From: Entoloma clypeatum
Lineage: Eukaryota > Basidiomycota > Agaricomycetes > Agaricales > Entolomataceae
NCBI GenBank assembly: GCA_963565915.1
Contig: OY751486.1
Span: 1,054,001-1,118,000, forward strand
Length of the DNA stretch: 64,000 nt
Direction of reading: 5' to 3'
The notes below the pieces were generated by a model that was given only the letters and a program-made list of their open reading frames with translations, did not search any database and was not told where the DNA came from. The position numbers were made by a program, and so were the translations under genes. This document shows positions 35,593 to 47,300 of the stretch, one piece after another; the stretch's first letter is position 1, and each line of letters begins with the position of its first letter.

Positions 35593-38346
35593 CCTCGCTT
35601 CAACCTTGAGTCTATTGATTTAGCAACCTCGTGTTCTTCCTCACCATTGATAACTATAGAATTTGGTGCCTGTCCCATTTGTGATTTAAATATAGGTTCC
35701 TTGAATAACCGAATCTGCGATACATTGATTACCAGGTGAATCTTTCAAGACTTTGCCAATTTGAGTTTCACAGCATGTGATGAAATAACCTTTGTTATGG
35801 CATATGGTCCGATCCATTGTTCCGCGAGTTTCTTTAATGGTCGGTGGTTCAACTTTAGATCTTTTGTTGATAACCAGACTTTATCGCCAAATTTGTAGAT
35901 TAGTGCATCACTTCTTTTCAAGTTTGCATACTGTTCCATTTCTTCTCATGCTTTAACTAATGCCGCTTCTGCCTCCTCATGGATTCTCTTCATTCACTCA
36001 GCAAATTCCTTAGCCAGTTCTGACTTCTCTGCCCTTCGAGGTTCGACACCCATCCTAGGGTGGAATCCATAATTTACATAGAACGGCAAAAACTGAGTTG
36101 CCATGCAAATTTTATTATTATATGTGAACTCTGTGGTTGTCATCCATTTGGGCCAATCTGTTTGCCAATGGGAGATAAACGATCTTAGATATTGTTCCAA
36201 CTCCTGGTTGATTCATTTCATCTGTCTGTCTGTCTGTTTGCGGATGACATGCTGTTGATAATTTAGTTGTGATCCCTAAGACCTTGTTTAATTCCTTCAT
36301 AAATATTGCTGCAAACTGTGGTCCCCTGTCTGATGTCAATGATTCTGGCAATCCATGAAGTTTCCAGACTTCATCCCTATATAGTTTAGCTAGTCCTTCA
36401 GCTGAGACTTCATTGCATGTTTTGATGAAGTGTGCTTGTTTGGTAGATCTACAAGCCACAACTAATACAGCATTGAACCCTTGTGCTTCTGGGAGTCCTA
36501 CAATAAAGTCCACTGTTACATGTTTCCATGGGCCTGCATGCTCTGTATTTGCTTTTAATTTACCAGCTAGCAGTTGAGGCACGTTCTTTGATCATTGACA
36601 TCTGTTGCAGCCCTCAACATATGCTTTGACCATGTTTGTAATACCAGGCCACCAATATTATGTGTTACCAATTCCAGGGTCTTCCACTACCCTTGGTGCC
36701 CTGCAACTGGGTTGTTGTGGTGTAATTTAATTATTTCCTCCCTGAGTTCCTGACTCTTTGGAACGTACACCTTCCCTCTGTGTAACCAGAGGCCCTGCTC
36801 CTCATGCCATTCATCTGCGCATGATGTTTTGGTATTTGTTTTCTTCAATTCTTCTACTGCTTTCAACACCTGTTCATAAAACTCCTTGGCATCCCTGATG
36901 TGTTTCAGTAATTTACTTTCTTCCCCATTGATAAGTATATCACCTTGGTCCATTGCTCGCAAGTGGAAATATTCTGATTTTAATAATGTTACATCTTCAT
37001 TGTCATTTTCCACCCCCTTTCTATAATCAACCCTTCTCAAAAGAGCATCCACCTTTCCCATTGAGGTGCCGGCTTTGTGTATTAATTTAAAGTTGAAACA
37101 TGTTAGATACAACGCCCAGCGTGCTTGTCTGCAATTAAGCTTTCGTCCCTGCATGAAGTACTTGAGGTTTTTATGATTGGTCCAGATCTCGACCTCATGT
37201 TTGGCTCCTTCAAGGTGGTGTCTCCATGCTTCCAGCACTCAAATTATGCCCAGCATTTCTTTGTTGTGTATGTCATAATTTTGTTCAACATCATTCAATC
37301 CTTTAGATAGAAAGGCACATGACCTCCATTTCTCATCCTTGCATTCCATAGATAGAATCACTCCAGTGGCAAAGTCTGATGCGTCTGATTCTACTCTCAA
37401 ATTTTGATCCGGATCGGGGGATACTAATATGGGTGCTTCCGTGAATAATTTCTTTAGCGTATCAAACACTTTCTCCTGTTCCTCTTTCCAATTCCAGATT
37501 TTTCCTTCCTTGTTAATTTATGTAATGGCCCTGCCACTTTAGAAAAGTCTTTGACAAATCTCCGATAGAAATTGGCCAATCCTAGGAACGACTGGACTTC
37601 CTTGACTTTCGTTGGTCTCGGCCATTGTTTGATAGCATCTACCTTCGAAGGGTCCATTCGGATTTTGTCTTTCCCAATAATTAACCCTAAGAACTCTATT
37701 TTGTCTCTGTCAAAGAAACATTTTCCAGGTTTTAAGAATAAGTCATTTTCCTGTAATCTTTTTAGAATTTCCTCCACAATTTTACTGTGTCCTTTTTCTC
37801 CTTCAGTTGCTACCAATATATCGTTGATATAGATAACTACGTCTCCTTGATCAATCAAGTCTCTAAATATGTCATTCATCATAGCTTGAAACATGCTTGG
37901 AGAATTATTTAATCCGAAGAACATAACCGTTGGTTTGAAGGCTCCATCCAGGATTGTAAATGCCACCTTCCACTCATTTCCTTCCTTGATGCGCACATTG
38001 TTGTACCCCCATCTGAGATCCATCTTGGTAAACCTTTTCTTTCTCTTTAATTTATTGATCAATTCCAGAATCAATGGGAGTGGATAATTATTGCGAACAG
38101 TCCAGCTGTTAATATGTTGGTAATCCTGCACCATTCTTTTCTTTCCATCTTTTTTGGGTATAAAGAACACTGGCAAAGTTTGCGGTGACTTGGTAGGTTG
38201 GATATATCCTTTGCGCAACTGATCATTTACAAATTCAGATACTTCTTTCCTTTCATCCGGCAATAGGGGATAGACTTTGGCCTTTTTTGGTACAAAATCT
38301 GGCTTTAGATCTATGGCATGATCCCATGGCTTTCTGACTGGTAACC
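35593..38346 (-). mobile_element. Outer Ty3/gypsy element, pol part 2 (RT, RNase H, integrase)
   Basis: Minus-strand pol of an old LTR retrotransposon. RT spans about 38,260-37,450 (PVFFIPKKDGKKRMVQDY, WGYNNVRI). Its catalytic box reads YIND instead of YIDD. RNase H follows (VESDASDFATGVILS), interrupted by a stop at about 37,237. Then comes integrase with HHCC-type sequence (36,760-36,590), VDFIVGLP, TSDRGPQF and HPQTDRQTDEMNQ, again with stops. The start of a chromodomain-type segment (EEEHEVAKSIDSR) lies near 35,660-35,600. Multiple stops and the YIND change make it inactive. The 5' half of the same element continues at 42,471. Confidence 0.85.
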
Positions 38347-38720
38347 TGTTATGGACTATACGCTATGTTGATGACCTCATCATTCTTTTTACTCATCAGC
38401 CTGTCTCGGCGCCCTCTTACTTATTCACTATGACACAGCATCTCCTTTCTCTCACTTTGCTCCCGCGTTGACTCGCCTTCCACAGTAGTATTACTCACTC
38501 TGCAGTCAGCTTACTCATTGTACATAGCATTCCGCAGTCGCCTTACTCATGCGCACTGCCTTTCTATAGTACTGACTTATCTGCTATCACCTATAGTCAG
38601 TCCCTATATAAACCTCTTGTACTATAGTAGATTCCTTAGATTTAGCAATAATATTGCTCCTCACGTTTTCACTTCCTGCATACTCTGCCCGAACCTTGGA
38701 ACGGTTTGTTAAGCATAACA
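38347..38720 (+). repeat. 5' LTR of inner Ty3/gypsy element
   Basis: 374 bp, starting TGTTATGGACTATACG and ending GTTAAGCATAACA, with terminal inverted TGTTATG/CATAACA. It contains a TATATAA box (38,603-38,609). The preceding TAACC (38,342-38,346) matches the TAACC after the 3' LTR. Confidence 0.95.
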
Positions 38721-39511
38721 AGTTGCTAAATCTCTTTAGGTTCGCCCAGAGCGAAGAGAGCAACTACCAGATGAGTCAAGACGTTGCGCTTCTTTGATAG
38801 CTTCACCAGTAACCCATTCATCATGCCAGAAGCCTGACAGGAGGAGCTAAGTCCTCGAGACAGTATTGATTTTATGCTCATCCAGCAGTACATTGAATCG
38901 GAGATCCATTGCATCCTACAGCAGGTGCTTGATAAAGAACTAGACAACGATGAGCATTGCCCCCACGGTGGGATAGCAGAGAGCATCCATCTTGCTCAGC
39001 AACACCAGATCGTGCGTTACAACGTCCAGCAGAACAAACTCAAAAGTTTTTGCGTTCAAGGAGGACCTCAGACAGGTCGGATCACAGAGATCAGAGAGTT
39101 TATTGCTGTCCAGATAACCGTTATCAGAAGATTAATTAGGACACTCACATTGAGACATCCCAGAGCCACATCATCATGTCTTAGTCAAAGCAGCAGATCT
39201 ATGCCCACTTCAGCACCAATGAGCAACAGATGGAGTACAACTGTTGGGCACGGAACAAGAGACTTGACCCCTTCTTGTGACCAACAGATGCGCAGAAACA
39301 GAGATTCCTTAGAGATCTACAGAGGAAATACCCTGAGTGTTTTGTCACCGATTCCGCCGACGAGTCCCCTGATAAATTTATGTTTGACTCCACGCAGTCA
39401 GATACCGATCAGACGCCTAGAACAGGGACTCATTTTCAACCCCTACCTGTATCCCGAACCTTATCTTCATCCCAACAACCTGACCCCTCTCCTCCTCCAC
39501 AGACTCTAGAC

Positions 39512-40378
39512 ATGGCAGAAACTCCGGCAGTACAAACAATGGACACATCCAAGATCATCAAAGATCCTGGGATGTTCAAGGACAGACACACCTTCAATGA
39601 GTGGTGGAAAGCCACCAAACTATACATCAGGTTCCAAAAGAGCCTAACAGACAATCAGAAGATTCTTGCAGTGCTATCCCACATGATGGAAGGGTCTGGC
39701 AGGCACTGGGCCAGTAACAAGTTAGATGCTCTTGCCGTTGACAATGAGAACATCACCTGGCTAGGCTTCTCAGATGATATTGCAACACAATTCCCTGTCG
39801 CCAACAAGTCAGTTGCTGCCAAAGCAAGACTCAAAATCCTGAGACAGGAGAAGCGCACCGTTGACAAATTCTTGGACAAATTCAAAGAGCTCTTGAAGCT
39901 GTCAAATCTTGGCAAAGAAACTGGGAAGTACATCCTAGAGAAGAACGTCAACCGCAGAATCTCTGAACAAGTGGCGAGTGATGGCAAGATGTACTCTGAG
40001 TATGCAAAGGAGATCCAAAACAAGGGACGACAGATGGAGGGGCATGCACTGGTCATCCGAGGTGGCGGCGACACATGCACCGGATCAGGTACCACATATG
40101 GTGGTCAGGGCAAGGCCATGGAGATTGACAAAGCAGGAGTAGCCCGTTGCTACAACTGTCAATGCTTTGGTCACCTTGCCAAGGACTGCAGTGCCCCAAA
40201 GAAGAAAGATGGCCGCAAGTGTTTCAACTGTGACCAAGAAGGCCATATTGCGCGCAACTGTTGCAAGCCAAAGAAGAACTCCGGAAGGGTCAGGAAGGTG
40301 TCTGATGAAGATGCCGAGAATGATGAAACCACAATCTTAGAAGCCAATGAGAAGGATTTTCCCGAAGGGTCCGATTGA
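39512..40378 (+). CDS. Gag of inner Ty3/gypsy element, two zinc knuckles
   Basis: Intact gag-like frame; it is open from 39,380 but MAETPAVQTMDTSKIIKD at 39,512 is the likelier start. It has a capsid-like helical core (FNEWWKATKLYIRF ... FLDKFKELLKLSNLG). Two CCHC knuckles follow, CYNCQCFGHLAKDC and CFNCDQEGHIARNC, and then an acidic end. It would form the particle and bind RNA. It is uninterrupted while pol is destroyed, as in many non-autonomous elements that are mobilised in trans. Confidence 0.75.
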   Translation: MAETPAVQTMDTSKIIKDPGMFKDRHTFNEWWKATKLYIRFQKSLTDNQKILAVLSHMMEGSGRHWASNKLDALAVDNENITWLGFSDDIATQFPVANKSVAAKARLKILRQEKRTVDKFLDKFKELLKLSNLGKETGKYILEKNVNRRISEQVASDGKMYSEYAKEIQNKGRQMEGHALVIRGGGDTCTGSGTTYGGQGKAMEIDKAGVARCYNCQCFGHLAKDCSAPKKKDGRKCFNCDQEGHIARNCCKPKKNSGRVRKVSDEDAENDETTILEANEKDFPEGSD

Positions 40379-41657
40379 ACGATGGGCTGGACTGGAGGCT
40401 GTTGGGGATGGGGAGCAGCCATTGGGGATGAGGGGCAGCTGTTGGGGACAAAGGAAGCAGTGGTGGTGGTGGTAATCACAAAGAGAGTGAATCTGTGATG
40501 GCTTCCACATTCAACAAAGTCATGTGACTTCACCAATCCTTCACAAAGTTGAATTCTTCAGAGGTCACCATGACCTCCCATCTCATAGCCCTGACACCCC
40601 TGAGTATGGAGGGTAGACTTTCTGTACCCTTACCCTTACCCCCCTCTACCCCTGACCAAAACCCTGGGGGTTTGCTGTACCCCTGTCATTCACTATCCCC
40701 AAGAAGATCATCAGTGACAGGGGACCACAGTTTACTGCGAAGTTCATGGAGATACTTTGGCACATGTTAGGGATCAAAAGGAATCTGTCCACCACATACC
40801 ATCCACAGACGGATGGACAGGCCGAATGATCACATCAGGAAACAGAAGCATTCTTACGAAACTTTGTCAATCATTTGCAAGATGATTGGGTGGAATGGAT
40901 CACAATTGCAGAATTTCAGTACAATGACAAAGAACATCAGGCAACAAAACACACACTGTTCTACCTCAACTACGGTTTACATTCTTGGAAGGGAGAACTT
41001 GTATTGGAAGACACCAACCCGGCTGCCAACAACATCCTGAAAAGACTCAAACAGGCATGAGAACAAGCCAATGCAGCGCTGAAACAGGCACAGGATCAGA
41101 TGAAGAAGACAGTTGACACACGACAGAGTCCATCTCGGAACTACTGCATTGGAGACAAGGTGTGGCTGGAAGGAACTAATATCAGGACCGACCGACCCTT
41201 GAAGAAACTTGATGTACTCTGACATGGACCATTCAAAGTCCTGGAGAAGAAAGGAGCTAGCACATACCTCCTTGATCTTCCAAAGACTTGGAAAATGATT
41301 CACCCTGTATTCAATGAGACCCTGTTGTCACCATACAAAACTCCGAAGTACGCCATCTAGAAGAAGAAACCAGCCCCTGATCTGATCATTGTCAAAGGAT
41401 GAGAAGAGTACCATGTTTCCATGATCCTGGACTCTCAGAAATTCCACGGAAAGATTCAGTACCTTGTCCAATGGGAAGGGTATGGCCCAGAAGAAAATAC
41501 ATGGGAACCTTGGACTAATGTCCAGAACGCTCAAAAACTGATCCAGGATTTCCATCAGCAGAACCCATCTTGCCCACAATAAAAGCATCAGACCAAGACC
41601 CATCACCACATTGATCTCATCAGTCAACCAATCCACAGAGTTTCCTGCTCCAGTTAT

Positions 41658-41939
41658 TTGCCCAACATATCATTCTTCTTCTATCTCTCCAACATTCTAG
41701 CCACTATGTCTAATGCCATCTTCTACACCGAAGACACCAATGCCGCCATCACCGCTCTTATGGATGAGACACTCTCCATGCAAGACCAGATCCACGCCCT
41801 CAAAACCTCCCTCACCAACATTCTCCATTGGCAAATGTACATACGCCTCCACACCCTGTCCAATCTTCCCATCGCCTCCACCTATGAAGAGAAACAGATC
41901 CTCCAGAAGTACACCAGGACTCTCAAGGATGAAAATTGA
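41658..41939 (+). CDS. Small extra ORF downstream of chromodomain in inner element
   Basis: A 93-codon frame lying between the pol end and the 3' LTR. It encodes a mostly helical protein (AAITALMDETLSMQDQIHAL, YEEKQILQKYTRTLKDEN) preceded by a short hydrophobic start. No known family. It may be a genuine accessory frame or chance; the position after pol is unusual for Ty3 elements. Confidence 0.3.
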   Translation: MPNISFFFYLSNILATMSNAIFYTEDTNAAITALMDETLSMQDQIHALKTSLTNILHWQMYIRLHTLSNLPIASTYEEKQILQKYTRTLKDEN

Positions 41940-42096
41940 CAAATTTGCCTGGCAATCAGTGGCCTCAACTATGCCGTCGCGATGAACGAAGAGTTGGTAA
42001 ATGACTGGGAGGTCAAAACCAACCTCAATTGGACCAACCCCAACAACAGTGAAGGATGGTGACTCTGTGAGGACACAGAGCTTGAGGAGGGGAACA

Positions 42097-42470
42097 TGTT
42101 ATGGACTATACGCTACATTGATGACCTTGTCATTCTTTTTACTCATCGGCCGGTCTCGGCACCCTCTTACTTATTCACTATGACACAGCATCTCCTTTCT
42201 CTCACTTCACTCCCACATTGACTCGCCTTCTGCAGTAGTATTACTCACTCCACAGTCAGCTTACTCATTGTACATAGCATTCCACAGTTGCCTTACTCAT
42301 GCGCACTGCCTTTCCATAGTACTGACTTATCTGCTATTGCCTATAGTCAGTACCTATATAAACCTCTTGTACTATAGTAGATTCCTTAGATTTAGCAATA
42401 ACATTGCTCCTCGCCTTTCCACTTCCTGCATACTCTGCCCAAACCTTGGAACAGTTTGTTAAGCATAACA
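42097..42470 (+). repeat. 3' LTR of inner Ty3/gypsy element
   Basis: 374 bp, same ends as the 5' LTR and slightly diverged from it (scattered, mainly C/T and G/A differences). Followed by TAACC at 42,471-42,475, the target-site duplication. LTR divergence implies the insertion is not brand-new. The bias toward transitions would fit methylation- or RIP-like decay. Confidence 0.95.
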
Positions 42471-43079
42471 TAACCTTTCCAATGCTTTCTTTTCAAAGAC
42501 TGATAAATATTTATGGTATCTTCAAGGGACTGCCTGATCTGCTGGTGTTTCATCTGAGGTTTCTCCTTTAGCTGTCCTGAGCATATGGATCACTTCTTCT
42601 TCCACTTCTTCCTTGTTTCCCTCTATTACTTCTTCAATTCTTCCACCCCATCTGGTTCTTGCCATTTTTTTTAAATAATGTGTTCTGCGCATGCCGCATT
42701 CCTCAGGACATCTTGATAGTTTAATTTCCGCTTTTTTCCAATTGATTTCTGGATTATGGTGTTTCAGCCAAGTGTGTCCAACAATAATCTTAGCCTTCCC
42801 TAGGTTGCATGCTTCAAACACTGCTATTTCCATGTGTCCTTTATACTGCATAGCCATGACTGCTTCATGTGTGATTGAACCTCCTTGGTTAAGTGTGCCA
42901 TCAATGTTGTAGATCCGAATAGGAAAAGGTAGTTCCCTTGATTTAATGTTGTTCCTTTTGGCAAAGTCCAGATCAATGAACATTCCTGTCACCCCTGAGT
43001 CTAATAATGCATTGACATCAAAGGTGCGTTTATCCTGCAACGTTTCCAGTGTGATTTTCATCATAAGCTCCTTTTCCAA
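42471..43079 (-). mobile_element. Outer Ty3/gypsy element, protease and pol start
   Basis: The minus strand encodes a retropepsin-like domain: FDVNALLDSGVTGMFIDLDF carries DSG in place of the DTG/DSG catalytic loop (DSG is also common). KIIVGHTWLKHHNPEINW then matches the conserved LG-x-W-L-x-HNP-like end. It runs toward the RT and is cut at 42,471 by the inner element. Removing the insertion and one TAACC copy brings ALERL and PVRKPW together in a continuous frame across the site. Confidence 0.8.
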
Positions 43080-43416
43080 AGAAGCGGATCACATAAAAGA
43101 TGGTTCCCCCATAGAGTCCATTTGCCTAGATAAGTTATCTGATTCATTACAACAGGGAATTAAGCATTCATCTGTAGGGGACAAACCAAGCCTTGTTGCC
43201 AAGGGCTCCCCAACGATATAATTACAAGTGTATCTAAGTCCAATTCATCTGTGCTATTTTTTTGAGTTTTTACCTTTTTGGGTTTGTTCAATAGTATTTT
43301 ATTGTATGTAACTGCCATGTCCGTAAGCTTTTGAAACCAAGATTTTACAGTGTCTTTATGTATATAAGAGTCTATAGGCAATTGTTCATATCGATTTGTC
43401 AGAGCCAGCAGGGGAT

Positions 43417-44449
43417 TTACTGGTTGGCATTCACAAAACTCTGCTGCGTGGCAGCCTGTCCATTGTTCTGAGCTGGTTGATTCTGTTGTCCGTTATTAGC
43501 TTGGCATGCTTGCCGCCTTGCATTGATCTGCCTCAAAATCTCTTCTTCCTCCTGTTCATCAATTTGTTTGATCATTGCCGCTTGTACTCTGTGTTGCGGC
43601 CTTCTGCAATTTCGGGCAAAATGCCCTTGTCCTCTGCAGTTATAACAATTATCAGGGGCGCGCCTCTGGTTTCTGTCGACATCCATTGCATTTTGGTCAT
43701 GTCGTGGTTGCTGTTGTTGTTGTTGACCATTTTGTTGGGAATATGTGGGCCAATTGCCCCATGTGTTACGTTGTTGTCCAAAGTTATTGCCAGTCCTCAT
43801 GCCTGGTCTTGCCGCAAAAGTTTCTTCTGCTCTGCCGATAGCCGAAATTTTCTCACAGGTGCCCTGCACCATGGACTTTCTCCTTCCTTGCTGGAAGAGT
43901 TGTTGCATAATTGAATCCTTGGTGTTCCTTTCCAAAAGGGTCACACCGTGCCTTTTCTTGATCTTTCCCTTGATCACCAGGGTCCCGAATTGTGTGATCC
44001 AATCATCGGTCTTCATTGAACCTTGCTTAAAGCTCTCAATTTTGGACCAGACCCATTCAATCTCAGTGGTGGGACGAAACCTAGTTGTGATTTCTCCAAC
44101 CAATTCTCTGTATGTTGGCCAATCTTCTGATTCCATACATTGGTTTAATCAGGTTTCCCCATATACTCCTGCCGTGGGTCCATCCAAGTGCAACCATACT
44201 GCAATGCAGACTTCTTCTTCTCCATTAAAGAGTTCTCGGTTGAACCTGAGTCAAGCGAGCATCTTTGTCCACCATACTGTGAATGTTGCTTTGGACCCAT
44301 TGTATTTTCCGGGGTCCGTGGCGACTTCTAACTTCCTTCCGCGGTTGTTATGTTGTGGTGGGGGGAACATGATCAAACAGAGGTAAGGGAGTTGGCGCAT
44401 GTTGTTGTTGGAATTCTTCCTCAAACTGGGTGTTAGTTCCTTCTGCCAT
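43417..44449 (-). mobile_element. Outer Ty3/gypsy gag with one zinc knuckle (broken)
   Basis: Minus-strand gag beginning at about 44,449 (MAEGTNTQFEEEF). A retrotransposon capsid segment follows (YNGSKATFTVWWTKM, ESEDWPTYRELVGEITTRF), then a Gln/Asn-rich linker, and one CCHC knuckle CYNCRGQGHFARNC. In-frame stops near 44,346, 44,252 and 44,149 break the N-terminal half. It belongs to the element whose pol is at 42.5-43.1 and 35.6-38.3 kb. Confidence 0.75.
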
Positions 44450-45027
44450 TATGAGAGGTTGTGTGGGGGAGGATTTGAAGTTGTTAGAATAATAGTTCCT
44501 TGCGTCGGGCGCACGACCCTGTTCTGATGCTTAGGCAAAAAAATCTAAAAAATGAAAACCCAAAGAACAATCTGTTTACCCAGGTAGCTGATTTACCCAA
44601 GCAAAGGAAGATCTAGGAAAAATGAAATCCACACGGTCAAAACCCCTACGCGTGCTGGACTGGTTGAGAGGTTGGGGGAGTCGGAGGTCAGAACACCTGT
44701 TGCCATCTAGACATGTACGGTCTTCTCTTCCAAACTGTCACATGCACCAGCAGCTTTCCCAAAGGTCAGTTGTGTCTGCCTTTGGTCACCTCAACATGGG
44801 ATGGGCTCAATGTTTCCCTTTGTGTCTTGAACGGCAACACTAGATATAGTGGGTGCACTGAGCGTTTCTCTTCTTATCCCTAAAATCCGGGAGGTCCCCC
44901 TTAATGCTAGGGTTCACATGTAATAATGAAGTGCGACTTTTAACACAAAAGTGCGAAACAGCGGGAATAGTGATGATAGAGTGGGAAGTGTGTGTTTGGG
45001 CGGGTGAGTAGAGAGAGCTTGTTTTTC

Positions 45028-45310
45028 TGTTGAGGCGATGCTAAGTCAAAAGACGTTGTGATCCCAAATGGTTGAACTGAGTAGAATGATGTGAAAGAGG
45101 CTGTATTGCCAAGAGACCCAGCGGGAATCTCAAGAGAACAAGCTAATGAATACAAGAGAAAGTGAGCTACTTATATACTGTAATACATGTGGCGTACATG
45201 TGTCGCGCAGCTATAGATATGATGAGATATAATATGATGAAGATAAGATGCGATAAGATGTAGATTAGATAGGATATGATATGGTGAAAAGTGAAAGTAC
45301 GATCATAACA
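45028..45310. repeat. Likely LTR of outer Ty3 element
   Basis: 283 bp bounded by TGTTG...CATAACA, sharing its first ~110 bp with 35,479-35,592 on the other side of the element. It contains GATA-rich sequence and a TTATATA motif. No matching primer-binding site was recognised, so the assignment rests on termini and position. Confidence 0.5.
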
Positions 45311-45311
45311 C

Positions 45312-45434
45312 CAAGTGTGATTAGGGGGTGTGCGGGATTACTGAACTGTAAGGTCTATTAGAAACTGGGAAATAGTTTGTATTGAAGTATATAAGTATTC
45401 TGAGTCAAATTTGATTATGTCAGCAATAAAGAGG
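45312..45434 (-). repeat. Inverted 123-bp piece of the 304-bp satellite unit
   Basis: The reverse complement matches the unit from TGCACCTCTT through CCCCCTAATCACA with few differences, and lies immediately next to the LTR end at 45,310. The satellite array is 12.5 kb away in the opposite orientation. Confidence 0.85.
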
Positions 45435-45599
45435 TGCAAGGGATCAGTGTAGTCTCTGATACAAAGCAAGGCAGCCCCTTAAGAAGTAAAAGAGATCATC
45501 CAGACAGAGCCAAGATGACGAAGCAGCATGTAAGAGCACACAGGCCCCAAGGGACTTGTTGGCACTGTTCTTCTGTTCATTGTCAGTGCATCAGCAAAC

Positions 45600-46640
45600 T
45601 GCGACCCTGCTATGTAACACTATGTAGTGCTACATAATGCTGTAGTGACTCGTAGTGGTGTAGTGAGGGTATTTAAAATGTGTAGTGCTCTGTAGTGACA
45701 GGGTACATTGTATAGTGCTCTGTAGTGACAGGGTCTATTGTATAGTGCAACATAGAGTAACAGTATACTTTGCAACATTAGTATAGTAGACAATGTTAGT
45801 GAGGTGTAGTGTTGTAGATAGAGGCTTAAAACTCAATCACACCATATGAAGCAAAAAACATGTGAATTTGGCACATAATATGTATGCTAAGACACATAAG
45901 GGCACTTGAGGAAAGTTACTACTTCTGCCGTTCTCGTGTCGGGCTCAGGCTACAGCCATGAGTCGTCCCTCACAGTCCCTCACTTCATGCCTCTCACCAT
46001 TCTGGTGTCATGCGCCTCCCACGGCTCCTTTGTTGCTGTTGGCGTGTCATTCCTCATGTGATCCTTCCCGCCGTTTGCGCGTCTGACGCCGTTCTCGCAT
46101 CGTGCTAGGGCTGCACCCATGTATTGTTCCAAGGGGCAGTTGTTGGGCATGGGAGCAGTTGTTGGGCACGGAGGGCAGTTGTTGGGCATACAGGATGGCT
46201 GTTGGGCATGGGGGTGAGGGTGGTCATTGGGCACAGAGGGGCAGCTCTTGGGTGAGAGGGTGGTCGTTGGGCACAACAGGGTCAAAGTGGGAGGAGATGG
46301 TGGTAAAGGAAGGAAAAGATGAAAATCACAGCCAGCAACGTGGCTGGATGTAATCGAGCAGAGTTTGAACAGACTTAGACGAAAACATGAAATGGTCACT
46401 TTGCAAAAATAATGAATGTTTGCCTCATGATGCTACAACATACTGCATCAGTACACTTCTATGGTGCTACCACATACTACATCACTATATCGTACTACAG
46501 CTCCTACAATGCTACTGCACTGCTATGGTACATCAGAAAAAGTCTAGAGCAATATGCACCGCTGCCAGGGTCTGTAGCTACCGTAGCTGTCACCATCACT
46601 CAGTAGATCACAATATCTGTGCATAGCATCAGATAGCACA
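45600..46640. repeat. Short-word repeats: TGTAGTG and its complement; TTGGGCA repeats
   Basis: At 45,600-45,800 are repeats of TGTAGTG, including two copies of GTGCTCTGTAGTGACAGGGT. At 46,420-46,560 are CTAC/CACTA words of opposite sense (e.g. CATACTACATCACTATA). In between, at 46,130-46,290, is a G-rich minisatellite of GGGCAGTTGTTGGGCA type. Not coding. Confidence 0.7.
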
Positions 46641-46919
46641 TGCTCGGAACTCCATACCTACTAATAGATCATTATTTTTTGGAGGAGTTTTTTTATACTT
46701 TCTCTGAATGCAAAATATGTTGAATCTGCTAATGATGTAAAATGCTCACTGGATTCCCAAGGTGATTTGCCATAATCTTCGCTCTTCACAACTGATCCAA
46801 CAATGAAGTCATTTCAAACTCAGCCGGATTTCACCAAAGCAAAAATTTTCTTAGGTAATGACACTGATTTTGCCCTCTGCCCACCACCTACAAACCCTCC
46901 TCGCTGCCCTCGACATCTA

Positions 46920-47300
46920 CGGCGTCTCTCGTGCCCAACGGCCGTCCCTCATGCCCAACTACCGTCCCTCGCTCCCAACATGCCCAACAGCCGTCCCTCG
47001 TGCCTCATGGCCACCTCTCATGCACAATGCCTGTCCTTAACGCACAATGCCCATCCCTGATGCCCAACTGCCGTCTCTCACTTCCAACATGCCCAACTGC
47101 CATCCCTCGTGCCCCATGGCCGCCTCTCGTGCACAACGCCTGTTCTTAACGCACAACGCCTGTCCCTGGTCCACAACACCTGTCCCTGACGCCCAACTGC
47201 CACCTCTCGCTCCCAACGTGCCCAACAACCGTCCCTCATGCCACACTGCTATTCCTCGTGCCCCATGGCCGCCTCTTGCGCCCAACGGCCGTGGTGGGGT
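46920..47300. repeat. C-rich minisatellite (GCCCAACTGCCGTCCCTC type)
   Basis: About a dozen degenerate units of roughly 25-30 bp, built from CCCAAC, CCGTCCCTC and GCCCCATGGCC. The words are the complement of the G-rich minisatellite at 46.13-46.29 kb and of a short one in the inner Ty3 element at 40.38-40.45 kb. Open frames through it are composition artefacts. Confidence 0.8.

Larger units (their letters stand above)
38721..42096 (+). mobile_element. Inner Ty3/gypsy chromovirus, internal region (deleted pol)
   Basis: Internal region of a defective chromodomain-type retrotransposon. It holds a gag gene, then a jump directly to the integrase core at about 40,690 (IISDRGPQFTAKFMEILWHM, HPQTDGQAE, then a stop). 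Protease, RT and RNase H are missing. Integrase continues to about 41,340 with stops at 40,827, 41,058, 41,221 and 41,358. A chromodomain ends the frame (YLVQWEGYGPEENTWEPW, stop near 41,579). A purine-rich tract GAGGAGGGGA precedes the 3' LTR. It could move only with proteins from another element. Confidence 0.85.
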
